DNA from: an uncultured Eubacteriales bacterium | Lineage (GTDB): Bacteria; Bacillota; Clostridia; Lachnospirales; Lachnospiraceae | DNA length: 35,518 bases | Reading direction: 5' to 3' | NCBI GenBank assembly: GCA_949292785.1 | Contig: CASFBK010000022.1 | Location: forward strand, 1 to 35,518 | Shown here: one piece after another, positions 1 through 7,845 of the stretch | Layout: each line of letters begins with the position of its first letter | Numbering within the stretch: position 1 is the stretch's first letter | The notes under the pieces: generated by a model | Databases searched by the model: none | What the model saw: the letters and a program-made list of their open reading frames with translations, nothing else | Told to the model about the DNA's origin: nothing | Program-made: the position numbers and the translations under genes

Positions 1-161
1 GGAATTATGTCGCAAGCGACTGTGCTCGGCGCGGCAAAGTGTGTTCCGCTTGATAGGTAATGTATATTCGTGAGAGTGTGCGGAGCACACTTTGTTCTAT
101 GAAAGGAAAGAACGTCTTACATTCACATAGAAAGCTTTGAAAAAAATACATATGCCTACTC
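1..161. other. Intergenic stretch with small palindromes, no gene seen
   Basis: No convincing ORF is present. Two short hairpins can be read: GTCGC/GCGAC at 9-20 and AGTGTGC/GCACACT at 75-91 with a three-base loop. The second is followed only by TTTGTT, so it would be a weak terminator for a gene left of the window. The segment has the look of a dispersed intergenic repeat. Confidence 0.4.
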
Positions 162-190
162 TTGACAACCTATACCCCCATAAGTATAAT
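162..190 (+). promoter_or_regulatory. Strong sigma-A promoter of the metal ATPase gene
   Basis: A consensus TTGACA (162-167) is separated by exactly 17 nt from a consensus TATAAT (185-190). The start of transcription would lie near 197, about 34 nt before the ATG at 231. Such a near-perfect promoter normally requires tight repression, which fits the operators overlapping it. Confidence 0.9.
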
Positions 191-215
191 ATGCCTATAC
201 CCCTATGGGTATAGG
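169..215. promoter_or_regulatory. Tandem CsoR-like operators over the promoter
   Basis: Positions 194-215 form a perfect inverted repeat with arms CCTATACCC and GGGTATAGG around CTAT, lying on the predicted transcription start. A second, imperfect copy (CCTATACCCC then GTATA) lies 25 bp upstream at 169-190 and covers the spacer and -10 element. The ATACCC...GGGTAT pattern with a C/G-rich core resembles operators of CsoR-family metal sensors such as those before copZA in Bacillus. The identity of the repressor is inferred; no csoR gene is in this window. Confidence 0.7.
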
Positions 216-230
216 AAGGAGCATATATTT

Positions 231-2102
231 ATGAAAAAATTAGAGGAATGGTTGGAAATCGGTGGCATAAAAAAAGATATCACACTGCTTATTCTTTCCG
301 GTATTGCACTTCTGATAAGTCTTTTTGGCTTTATTGAGATGCCCTTTGATGCAGCATGGATAGCTATTGTATTATGCGGTATTCCGATTATTCTGGAAGC
401 AATCATTGGACTGGTTACAGCCTTTGACATAAAAGCAGATGTACTGGTATCACTTGCGTTGATTGCTTCTATTTGTATTGGAGAGGATTTTGCAGCGGGC
501 GAAGTTGCTTTTATTATGCAGCTGGGAGCGTTGCTGGAGGATTTAACGGTGGCAAAAGCAAGGGCAGGGATTGAAAAGCTTGTTCATCTTACGCCCCAAA
601 AGGCAAGAGTGATAAGAGGGAGAGAAGAAAGGGTGATTCCTGCGGAAGAGGTGAAGGTAGGAGATGTACTTCGTGTGCTTCCGGGCGAAAGCGTTCCGGT
701 GGATGGCATCATCACCATGGGACAGACTTCGATTAACCAGGCGGTCATGACAGGAGAATCCCTTCCGGTGGATAAAACTGCAGGAGATGAAGTTTCCAGC
801 GGTACCGTCAATCAATTCGGTACCTTTGAAATGAAAGCCACAAAGGTCGGGGAGGACAGCTCCATTCAACGGATGATACGGCTGGTGCAGTCTGCTGATG
901 CAGGAAAAGCAAAAATCGTGGGGATTGCAGACCGGTGGGCAACCTGGATTGTAGTAATTGCTCTTTTAGCGGCGCTTCTTACCTGGATTTTTTCCGGAGA
1001 AATCATTCGTGCGGTTACGATTTTAGTTGTATTTTGTCCCTGTGCATTAGTGCTTGCCACACCTACCGCTATTATGGCAGCAATCGGAAATGCTACAAAG
1101 CATGGATTTCTGGTACGTGAGGGAGATGCGTTAGAGCGGTTAGCCGCGGTAAAAAAGATTGCCTTTGATAAGACAGGAACCCTTACCTATGGAACACCGA
1201 AGGTGACGGCGGTAAAAAGTGTAAGTGCTGATTATACAGAAGAGATGCTTTATGCTTACGGAGCTTCTGCGGAACAGTTTTCAGAGCATCCCTTAGGGAA
1301 AGCGGTTGTCCGCTGCTTCAGGGAAACCGCTTCAACAGAAATCCTTACCTCCGAGCAGTTTCAGATGCTGCCGGGACGCGGCGTATCAGCGGTGGTAGAG
1401 AGAAGAAAAATACTTGCCGGAAATGCAGAAATGCTGGCAGAACATCAGATTGGATTATCTGATGAAGTACGTGATGAAGCGGAAAATTACCTTAAAAAAG
1501 GCAGTACGGTAATTTATATTGCGGCAGATGGTGCTCTAATTGGATATATTGTACTTTCCGATACCATTCGTTCGGAAAGTGGTCAGATGATTTCAGATTT
1601 AATATCACTTGGAGTTGCGCCGGTTCTTTTGACCGGGGACCATGAAAATGCGGCAGGCAGTATTGCCGGGCAACTGCATATCAATGAGGTACATGCAAAT
1701 TGTCTGCCAGAGGATAAGTTAAACTGGATAGATAGCTATCAGCAGAAAAAGGAAGCGGTCTGCATGATTGGGGATGGAGTAAATGACGCTCCCGCCCTAA
1801 AGAAAGCAACTGTTGGAATTGCAATGGGCGGCGTTGGCAGTGATATTGCAGTGGACGCAGCGGATATTGCACTTGTGGATGATGAGGTAAGGGAACTGCC
1901 CCATTTACTGGCATTGTCGAAACGAATGATGATAACTATCAAATGCAATTTAAGTTTTTCCATGGGACTTAATTTTCTTGCGATTGTTCTTGCAATTACA
2001 GGAATTTTGAATCCTGTGGTGGGAGCTTTGGTACATAATGCAGGCTCTGTCCTTGTTATTATAAATTCAGCATTATTATTGAAGTGGAGGAAAAGAAAAT
2101 GA
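231..2102 (+). CDS. Heavy-metal translocating P1B-type ATPase without N-terminal metal-binding domain
   Basis: This is an integral membrane pump of 623 residues that would export (or transfer) a transition metal at the cost of ATP. Visible motifs in order are TGES (174-177, actuator), CPC (269-271, metal site in the membrane), DKTGT (313-317, phosphorylated Asp), an SEHPLG segment of the nucleotide domain and GDGVNDAP near residue 520. The last helix carries HNAGSVLVIINSALLL, close to the zinc/cadmium-type TM8 but with Asn where these have Asp, so metal choice cannot be fixed. There is no N-terminal HMA domain: the protein starts directly with transmembrane helices. The ATG at 231 was chosen because AGGAAGGAG precedes it and the longer reading (from 162) would begin inside the promoter. 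CsoR-like operators suggest copper or a related metal. Confidence 0.9.
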   Translation: MKKLEEWLEIGGIKKDITLLILSGIALLISLFGFIEMPFDAAWIAIVLCGIPIILEAIIGLVTAFDIKADVLVSLALIASICIGEDFAAGEVAFIMQLGALLEDLTVAKARAGIEKLVHLTPQKARVIRGREERVIPAEEVKVGDVLRVLPGESVPVDGIITMGQTSINQAVMTGESLPVDKTAGDEVSSGTVNQFGTFEMKATKVGEDSSIQRMIRLVQSADAGKAKIVGIADRWATWIVVIALLAALLTWIFSGEIIRAVTILVVFCPCALVLATPTAIMAAIGNATKHGFLVREGDALERLAAVKKIAFDKTGTLTYGTPKVTAVKSVSADYTEEMLYAYGASAEQFSEHPLGKAVVRCFRETASTEILTSEQFQMLPGRGVSAVVERRKILAGNAEMLAEHQIGLSDEVRDEAENYLKKGSTVIYIAADGALIGYIVLSDTIRSESGQMISDLISLGVAPVLLTGDHENAAGSIAGQLHINEVHANCLPEDKLNWIDSYQQKKEAVCMIGDGVNDAPALKKATVGIAMGGVGSDIAVDAADIALVDDEVRELPHLLALSKRMMITIKCNLSFSMGLNFLAIVLAITGILNPVVGALVHNAGSVLVIINSALLLKWRKRK

Positions 2103-2227
2103 TTTTTTATGTGATTGGTCTGATTATTGGTGTAATGATTCTGGCAGCAGGATTATTCTATCTTATCAAAGAAAAGAGGGAAATTCTATCATTAACTTCT
2201 ATTGCTTTTCCATCGGAAATACTCTAA
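2099..2227 (+). CDS. 42-residue single-helix membrane protein
   Basis: The ATG overlaps the stop of the ATPase gene in an ATGA junction, which implies translational coupling. The product starts MIFYVIGLIIGVMILAAG, a single hydrophobic helix of about 20 residues, followed by a basic segment (KEKRE) and a short tail ending FPSEIL. No Cys or His metal ligands are visible. It is not recognised as a known family. Position and coupling suggest a small subunit or stabiliser of the ATPase, as small one-helix proteins such as KdpF are for other P-type ATPases; this role is an inference. Confidence 0.6.
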   Translation: MIFYVIGLIIGVMILAAGLFYLIKEKREILSLTSIAFPSEIL

Positions 2228-2263
2228 TCTAACGGATAGAGGGAAGTGGATAGGAATGAAACC

Positions 2264-3232
2264 ATGCAGGATGCAAACTTATATTTAAACAAAATATTAA
2301 AAAAAGTAACCTCAGACGGTATTGTAGATGCGGTAAAGCAGATTCCGCCGGAGCTTGGAACCATAATGCTGGACTGCAAAAATGCCCGGGAAAATATCCT
2401 CTACATGGACTGGAGCATGTGCTTTGCGCAGGACTTAGATGTCAGTCGAACCGGAAATTACGGGAAGGATGAAATTCAGATGATTTTCAATCTGAACCGG
2501 GAGGCAGAGTGGCGGATTGAAGAAAACAACCGCACGGTACATATGAAAAAGGGCGAGCTTTGGATTTATCGTGATGTGGACTATACCACTTCCATGCATT
2601 ATGAAAAGGGCTGTGAATTTTTGTTTAAGAGTATTCAGATTTCCACGACTCATTTTCGGGAGCTGCTGTCTCATTATTTCCCTAAATCTCAGATTAAGCA
2701 GCTGGAGCAGATTTTTTTACGGGAAATCACCAGTCTGGAAATTACACCGGATATGTACCGGATTTTGCATGAAATGAATCAGGCAGAGCGTTATAAGGAG
2801 TTCAAAGCGCTTTACATGGAAGGAAAAATGGTGGAGCTTTTGTCCGTGGTTCTACATGCCATAACATATCATAAAACGGAGAGAATAGCCAAAGAACTGT
2901 CACTGTCTGCCGCAGATGAAAAGAGTATTCAGGAACTAAAGCGGCAGATTGACGAAAAGCCCTCTGCCGATTATGGAGGCGGAAAAATAGCAAAAAGCAT
3001 AGGAATGAGCGTCTCCCGGCTGAATAAGAGCTTTTCTCTGCTCTATGGCACCTCCATGCATAGCTACGTCATTCAAAAAAGATTAGAGTATGCCGCAATG
3101 CTTTTGGCAGACAGAAGCTGTAATGTCAGCGAGGCGGCGGCAAGGGCAGGATATACCAATCTCAGTCATTTTTCTAATGCATTTAAGAAGCAGTATGGAA
3201 TTCTTCCCAGAGATTATGCGAAAAAGTGTTAA
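2264..3232 (+). CDS. AraC-family transcriptional regulator
   Basis: A 322-residue protein with a long N-terminal ligand/dimerisation region and a C-terminal AraC DNA-binding domain over about the last 95 residues. The first helix-turn-helix includes IAKSIGMSVSRLNKSFSLLYG and the second the hallmark AARAGYTNLSHFSNAFKKQYG followed by PRDY. The ATG at 2264 has AGGAA seven bases upstream; an in-frame GTG at 2246 is possible but poorly spaced from its purine-rich stretch. The gene lies directly before a pair of ABC half-transporters, the arrangement of YbtA with YbtPQ in Yersinia, so it probably controls them in response to the imported ligand. Target and ligand are inferred from position. Confidence 0.85.
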   Translation: MQDANLYLNKILKKVTSDGIVDAVKQIPPELGTIMLDCKNARENILYMDWSMCFAQDLDVSRTGNYGKDEIQMIFNLNREAEWRIEENNRTVHMKKGELWIYRDVDYTTSMHYEKGCEFLFKSIQISTTHFRELLSHYFPKSQIKQLEQIFLREITSLEITPDMYRILHEMNQAERYKEFKALYMEGKMVELLSVVLHAITYHKTERIAKELSLSAADEKSIQELKRQIDEKPSADYGGGKIAKSIGMSVSRLNKSFSLLYGTSMHSYVIQKRLEYAAMLLADRSCNVSEAAARAGYTNLSHFSNAFKKQYGILPRDYAKKC

Positions 3233-3246
3233 AATCCAATCGTTTT

Positions 3247-3307
3247 TTGGTAGAAAATAAAAGAAAAAATATTTAAAATAAGGCAGAAAGGTTAGAAACA
3301 ACTAACC
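3247..3307 (+). promoter_or_regulatory. Promoter and GGTTAG-N6-CTAACC box before ABC pair 1
   Basis: A weak promoter can be read as TTGGTA (3247-3252), 17 nt, TATTTA (3270-3275), with TAAAAT (3274-3279) as an alternative -10. The perfect 18-bp inverted repeat GGTTAG-AAACAA-CTAACC at 3290-3307 would sit at the transcription start region. The same box recurs before four other genes in this window, so it is probably a shared repressor site. Confidence 0.6.
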
Positions 3308-3321
3308 AATCTGCCTTTTTT
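3280..3321 (+). terminator. Intrinsic terminator with an embedded operator-like inverted repeat
   Basis: AAGGCAGA (3280-3287) pairs with TCTGCCTT (3310-3317), with an inner stem GGTTAG/CTAACC and a 6-nt loop, followed by a T run to 3321. It lies between the AraC gene and the first ABC gene. Confidence 0.75.
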
Positions 3322-3354
3322 GTGTTACAAAAGGAAGGAAAGGAGAGAAACAAA

Positions 3355-5118
3355 ATGATTCAAAGAATTATGAAATATGCAGGTCCCTACAAAAAGAAAA
3401 CCATTCTTGCGACGGTCTGCATTTTTATAGCGGTATTAATGCAGGTATTGCCATTTTTGCTGGCATATCAGCTCATTGCGCCGCTGATTATGGGAAAGGA
3501 GCTTTCCTTGGAATATGTGGTGCTTCGTGTGGGTGGCGTATGTTTTTGTCTGATTCTATACAGCGTGCTCTACTGCGTAGGACTCAGCTTTTCCCATGAA
3601 GCAGCCTTTGGCATCTTAGAGCAAATCCGCATTTCCCTGCAAAAAAGAATGGAAAAGCTGCCCTTAGGCGTCATTCAGGAAAAGGGCGTGGGGATGATAA
3701 AACGGCTGTTCGTAGATGACGTAGAAAGCATGGAGGCGCTGCTTGCCCATGCCATACCGGAGGGCTTTGGAAATATTCTCATACCGGTGGTGATTTATGC
3801 AGCCATGTTTTTCACTGACTGGAAACTGGCGCTGATGTCGTTGTTTTCCGTGGTAATCGGTTTCTTTGCCATGATGAAAATGTTCACCATCGGAACTGCC
3901 GAAATGGAGAATTATTACCGTGCCGGAAAGGTCATGAACAACACCATCATCGAGTACATCAACGGAATGGAGGTCGTGAAGGTATTTAACAAGGACGGAG
4001 AATCCTTCGAGCGTTTCCAGCGGGATGTAAAGAGTTATCGCGACCTTACCCTTGCATGGTATAAGGCATGCTGGCCCTGGATGGCACTTTACAACAGCTT
4101 AGTGCCCTGTGCGGCGCTTTTAATGCTGCCGCTGGGAGCATGGTTCGTGTTGCAGGGATATTCCTCTCTGACGGATTTGATTCTGGTGCTGTGTCTGTCC
4201 TTCAGCGTGGGAATGCCGCTGTTAAAAGCCCTTGGCTTCGTTCCACAGTTTCCCCAGTTGGACTATAAGCTGCAGCAGCTAGAAGCGGTCATTGATGCAG
4301 AGCCCTTAAGGCAGACAACGGAAAAGTTCCATGGGAAAAATCATAGCGTTACCTTTGAAAATATCGGCTTTGCCTATGAAGAACAGGCCGTATTGGAGCA
4401 GGTCAGCCTTACCTTAAAGGAAGGACAGACCACCGCACTGGTAGGGGAATCCGGTTCCGGCAAAAGCACCCTGGCAAAGCTTCTGGTACACTACTATGAC
4501 GTAAACAGCGGAAGCATTAAGCTGGGCGGACAGGACATTTGCAGTATGAGTCTGGAAGCGTTGAATCAGGAAATTTCCTATGTAGCCCAGGAACAGTTTT
4601 TATTCAACACCTCTATTCTGGAAAATATCAGAATAGGAAAATTAAACGCCACCGATGAGGAAGTGCTTCAGGCGGCAGAACGGGCGCAGTGCATGGAATT
4701 TATACAAAAACTGCCCGATGGCATACATACTCTTGCAGGCGACGGCGGCAAAAAGCTTTCCAGCGGACAGAGACAGCGGATTGCCCTAGCAAGAGCTATT
4801 TTAAAGGACGCTCCTGTGGTGGTGTTGGATGAGGCAACTGCGTTTACCGACCCAGAAAACGAAGAGAAAATGAACGCGGCAATTCAGGAGGTCGTAAAAG
4901 GAAAAACCCTGCTTGTGATTGCTCATAAGCTTTCTTCCGTGAAAAATGCAGACCAGATTTGCGTCATGGAAAAGGGAAAAATCGTTGCCACAGGAAAGCA
5001 CGAAGCGCTATTAAATACCTGCGCCGAATACCAGAAGCTGTGGAAGGCTTCCGTAGAAAGCGCGGAGTGGAGAGTGGGAAAGGAGGAAGACTATGTTTCA
5101 GCTCATTCGGTTAATTAA
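3355..5118 (+). CDS. ABC transporter, fused permease/ATPase half-transporter (pair 1, first subunit)
   Basis: The 587-residue product has an exporter-fold transmembrane domain (six helices, about residues 15-300) and a C-terminal nucleotide-binding domain. Walker A GESGSGKST lies near residue 365, signature LSSGQRQRIALARAIL near 467, Walker B VVVLDEAT near 488 and the switch His in IAHKLSS. The sequence AHAIPEG in the membrane domain recurs as AHILPEM in the second pair. The ATG at 3355 is preceded by AAAGGAGAG; an upstream GTG at 3322 overlaps the terminator and was rejected. It overlaps the next half-transporter by 26 nt, so the two form a heterodimer. The paired half-transporters with an AraC gene resemble YbtPQ/IrtAB, which import siderophores despite the exporter fold; drug or peptide export is the alternative. 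Confidence 0.88.
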   Translation: MIQRIMKYAGPYKKKTILATVCIFIAVLMQVLPFLLAYQLIAPLIMGKELSLEYVVLRVGGVCFCLILYSVLYCVGLSFSHEAAFGILEQIRISLQKRMEKLPLGVIQEKGVGMIKRLFVDDVESMEALLAHAIPEGFGNILIPVVIYAAMFFTDWKLALMSLFSVVIGFFAMMKMFTIGTAEMENYYRAGKVMNNTIIEYINGMEVVKVFNKDGESFERFQRDVKSYRDLTLAWYKACWPWMALYNSLVPCAALLMLPLGAWFVLQGYSSLTDLILVLCLSFSVGMPLLKALGFVPQFPQLDYKLQQLEAVIDAEPLRQTTEKFHGKNHSVTFENIGFAYEEQAVLEQVSLTLKEGQTTALVGESGSGKSTLAKLLVHYYDVNSGSIKLGGQDICSMSLEALNQEISYVAQEQFLFNTSILENIRIGKLNATDEEVLQAAERAQCMEFIQKLPDGIHTLAGDGGKKLSSGQRQRIALARAILKDAPVVVLDEATAFTDPENEEKMNAAIQEVVKGKTLLVIAHKLSSVKNADQICVMEKGKIVATGKHEALLNTCAEYQKLWKASVESAEWRVGKEEDYVSAHSVN

Positions 5119-6844
5119 GCGTATCCTGAAGCTGTCAGGAACCTATGCAGGAAGAATTAAGGGAGCCTTTGTACTTTCAGCAGTAAAGTCCATGATGACC
5201 CAGATGCCGGTATTTGTAGCTTATTTAGTGTTGCTACAGTTTTACGAAAACAAAATGACAACGGAAAAGTGTATTTACACAGGAATTGCCATGGTAGGAA
5301 TCGTGGCAGTACAGGCGCTGGCGCACCTTTACAGTGACCGTCTGCAAAGTGCGGCAGGTTACATGGTATTTGCGGAGAAACGTATGGAGCTTGGAAATCA
5401 TTTAAAGAAGCTTCCCATGGGATATTTCACCGCAGGAAACATCGGAAAAATCAGTTCTGTTTTAAGCACCGATATGATTTTTATAGAAGAAATCTGCATG
5501 AGTACCATTGCGGACATGATGAGTTATATTTTTAACGCGATAGTTATGGCTCTTTTCCTGTTTTTCATTGATGTCAGAATCGGTATTATTATGCTGCTGT
5601 TTACTCTGCTTACCGTTTGTATTGCCGGTAAAATGAACCACTTGTCCATGGCAGAGGGAAAGATAAGACAGGAACAGAGCGAAAATCTCACCGGTGCAGT
5701 GCTTTCCTTTACAGAAGGAATCGGCATCATCAAAAGCTATAACCTGCTGGGAGAAAAGTCAAAGGAGCTTTCCGATAATTTCCGAAAGTCCAAAAAGACC
5801 TCTCTGCAATTTGAAAAGAAAATGACACCGTGGCAGATGACCTTGTTTCTGGTGTACGGAATCGGAACCGCAATCATACTGGGAACCGGTGTGTATCTTC
5901 AAAGAACCGGCGCACTTTCCCTGCCTTATCTGGTGGGACTGCTCTTCTTTGTGTTCAACCTGTTTGAGCCGTTGAAGGCGCTGTATTCCCAGGCCACCAG
6001 ACTGACGGTCATGAGCAGCTGTCTTGACCGGATTGAAGCGGTTTTCGATGAAAAAGAGCTTTTGGATAACGGAAAAAAACACATTCCCCAGGAGAACACA
6101 AAGGAGCCGGAGGTCAGCTTTTCCAATGTGACCTTTGCCTATGACAAGGCGGATGTAATAAAAAACGTCAGCTTCGAGATGAAAAAGAATACCATGACTG
6201 CGCTGGTAGGACCCTCCGGCGGGGGAAAATCTACCCTGGCAAGTCTCCTTACCCGCTTTTGGGATGTAAAGGAGGGAGCAGTCAAAATCCGCGGTGTAGA
6301 TGTGCGGGAGATTCCTCTGGCAGAGCTTATGAATCATATCAGCATGGTATTCCAGCGGGTATATCTGTTTCAGGATACAGTATACAATAATATCAGCATG
6401 GGAAAACAGAACGCCACGAGGGAAGAAGTTATGGAAGCGGCGAAGAAAGCAAGATGCTATGACTTCATCATGCAGCTTCCCGAAGGCTTTGACACCGTAA
6501 TCGGAGAGGGCGGTGCAACTCTGTCCGGTGGAGAGAAGCAGCGGATTTCCATTGCCCGCTGTATTTTAAAGGATGCTCCTATTGTTATTCTTGATGAGGC
6601 AACTGCAAGTGTGGACACGGATAATGAGAGCTATATTCAGGAGGCAATCAATGAGCTGGTAAAAGGAAAGACTTTGCTGGTCATTGCCCACAGGCTGAAC
6701 ACCATCCAGTCTGCGGAGCAGATTCTGGTGGTAGCCGACGGAGAGATTGCCGAGCAGGGAACTCATGGAGAGCTGATGGAAAGAGACGGCATTTACCAAA
6801 AATTTGTGGAGATACGGAAAAATTCTGGATTTACTCTGGAATAA
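5093..6844 (+). CDS. ABC transporter, fused permease/ATPase half-transporter (pair 1, second subunit)
   Basis: A 583-residue partner of the preceding gene. The ATG lies inside the end of the first gene behind AAAGGAGGAAGACT, so translation is coupled. Six membrane helices are followed by a nucleotide-binding domain with Walker A GPSGGGKST near residue 373, signature LSGGEKQRISIARCIL near 476, Walker B IVILDEATASVD and switch IAHRLNT. Both ATP sites of the heterodimer therefore look intact, apart from LSSGQ in place of LSGGQ in the partner. The gene ends just before a terminator, closing a two-gene operon behind the GGTTAG box. Substrate is not determined by sequence; a metallophore is the favoured guess from operon layout. 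Confidence 0.88.
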   Translation: MFQLIRLIKRILKLSGTYAGRIKGAFVLSAVKSMMTQMPVFVAYLVLLQFYENKMTTEKCIYTGIAMVGIVAVQALAHLYSDRLQSAAGYMVFAEKRMELGNHLKKLPMGYFTAGNIGKISSVLSTDMIFIEEICMSTIADMMSYIFNAIVMALFLFFIDVRIGIIMLLFTLLTVCIAGKMNHLSMAEGKIRQEQSENLTGAVLSFTEGIGIIKSYNLLGEKSKELSDNFRKSKKTSLQFEKKMTPWQMTLFLVYGIGTAIILGTGVYLQRTGALSLPYLVGLLFFVFNLFEPLKALYSQATRLTVMSSCLDRIEAVFDEKELLDNGKKHIPQENTKEPEVSFSNVTFAYDKADVIKNVSFEMKKNTMTALVGPSGGGKSTLASLLTRFWDVKEGAVKIRGVDVREIPLAELMNHISMVFQRVYLFQDTVYNNISMGKQNATREEVMEAAKKARCYDFIMQLPEGFDTVIGEGGATLSGGEKQRISIARCILKDAPIVILDEATASVDTDNESYIQEAINELVKGKTLLVIAHRLNTIQSAEQILVVADGEIAEQGTHGELMERDGIYQKFVEIRKNSGFTLE

Positions 6845-6866
6845 AAATGGTTTGTACAAAAAGGGA

Positions 6867-6900
6867 GGCAGTTTTATCATTGGGATGAAACTGCCTTTTT
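6867..6900 (+). terminator. Intrinsic terminator after ABC pair 1
   Basis: GGCAGTTT (6867-6874) pairs perfectly with AAACTGCC (6888-6895) and is followed by TTTTT. It lies 23 nt after the stop codon. Confidence 0.85.
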
Positions 6901-7173
6901 CGTCTAAATAAATAGTTGGTTCAGCTAGTCAATTAACAATTCTGAAACAAAACTCAAACAAAACAAAAATAAAACCCGTCTATACTTAAAACAACAATAC
7001 TGATAGCAATCCCTTCTTTAGATATTCGTATTTCAGAGTTAAAAATATGCCGGTTATGTGGTATTATTTTAAGGATTCCGGACGAGACATCGACCGGAAC
7101 AGTGAAGCACGTACTACGAATCAGATAAGAAAACAATAGAAAGACCGGTTAGAGTTCGGTCAGGAGGAAAAAT
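6901..7173 (+). promoter_or_regulatory. Intergenic control region of the two-component operon
   Basis: No gene is seen here. A weak promoter TTAAAA (7039-7044), 17 nt, TATTAT (7062-7067) is followed by an inverted repeat TTCCGG (7076-7081) / CCGGAA (7094-7099), which would sit near the transcription start. A second small inverted repeat, GACCG/CGGTC, lies just before the AGGAGG ribosome site at 7162-7167. The repeats may be binding sites of the encoded response regulator (inference). Confidence 0.4.
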
Positions 7174-7845
7174 ATGATTAATATTCTTGTGTTGGAAGAT
7201 GATTTAAAATTAAACCAGACCGTATGTACCTATTTAAATGACAGCGGTTTTCAGGCAAAGGGATGTCTGAATGCCAATGCTGCTTATGAGGAAATGTATA
7301 ACAATTTATACGAGCTGATTATTTCGGATATTATGCTGCCGGAGATAGATGGCTTTGAATTTGCGGAAAATGTAAGACGTGTAAACAAGCATATCCCGAT
7401 TCTTTTTATGTCGGCAAAGGACGATTTACCATCGAAGCAGAAAGGCTTTCAGCTGGGCATTGACGATTACATGGTAAAACCCATTGAGCTGGACGAACTG
7501 CTTCTTCGTGTAAGGGCACTGCTGCGGCGTGCCAATATTGAAATGGACAGAAAACTGGTGGTGGGAAATCTCAAGCTGGATGCAGATGCCATGACAGCCA
7601 CCATTGCAGGAGAAGAGATTGCCGCAACAACAAGAGAATTTAATATACTTTATAAGCTGCTTTCCTATCCCAACAAGACATTTTCCAGAGCACAGCTCAT
7701 GGATGAATTCTGGGGCGTGGACAGCGAAACCAGCCTGCGGGCAGTAGATGTGTATATCACAAAGCTTCGGGATAAGTTTTCCGCCTGTGACGGATTTGAG
7801 ATTAAGACCGTGCGGGGGCTTGGCTATAAGGCGGTGATGAGATGA
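7174..7845 (+). CDS. OmpR/PhoB-family response regulator
   Basis: The 223-residue protein has an N-terminal receiver domain, with acidic pocket LEDD at 7-10, phospho-acceptor Asp52 in ISDIMLPEIDG and the conserved Lys in MVKPIELDELL. A C-terminal winged-helix domain follows (FSRAQLMDEFWG, DVYITKLRDK, TVRGLGYK). AGGAGG precedes the ATG. The gene overlaps the histidine kinase by 4 nt (ATGA). It probably activates or represses the downstream membrane protein and MFS genes in response to envelope stress or a toxic compound; the signal is not known. BceR/VanR-like regulators have the same layout. Confidence 0.93.
   Translation: MINILVLEDDLKLNQTVCTYLNDSGFQAKGCLNANAAYEEMYNNLYELIISDIMLPEIDGFEFAENVRRVNKHIPILFMSAKDDLPSKQKGFQLGIDDYMVKPIELDELLLRVRALLRRANIEMDRKLVVGNLKLDADAMTATIAGEEIAATTREFNILYKLLSYPNKTFSRAQLMDEFWGVDSETSLRAVDVYITKLRDKFSACDGFEIKTVRGLGYKAVMR

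Noticed and set aside
162-230. Longer ATPase reading frame beginning at 162
   Set aside because: It would start within the -35 element and translate through the promoter and operators; AGGAAGGAG before the ATG at 231 is decisive.
6913-6936. GTTGGTTCAGCTAGTC as a degenerate box after ABC pair 1
   Set aside because: Too many mismatches in both arms and no promoter nearby.
7148-7165. GGTTAG before the response-regulator gene as a sixth box
   Set aside because: The right arm reads GTCAGG, not CTAACC; only the left hexamer matches, and it lies directly before the ribosome site.
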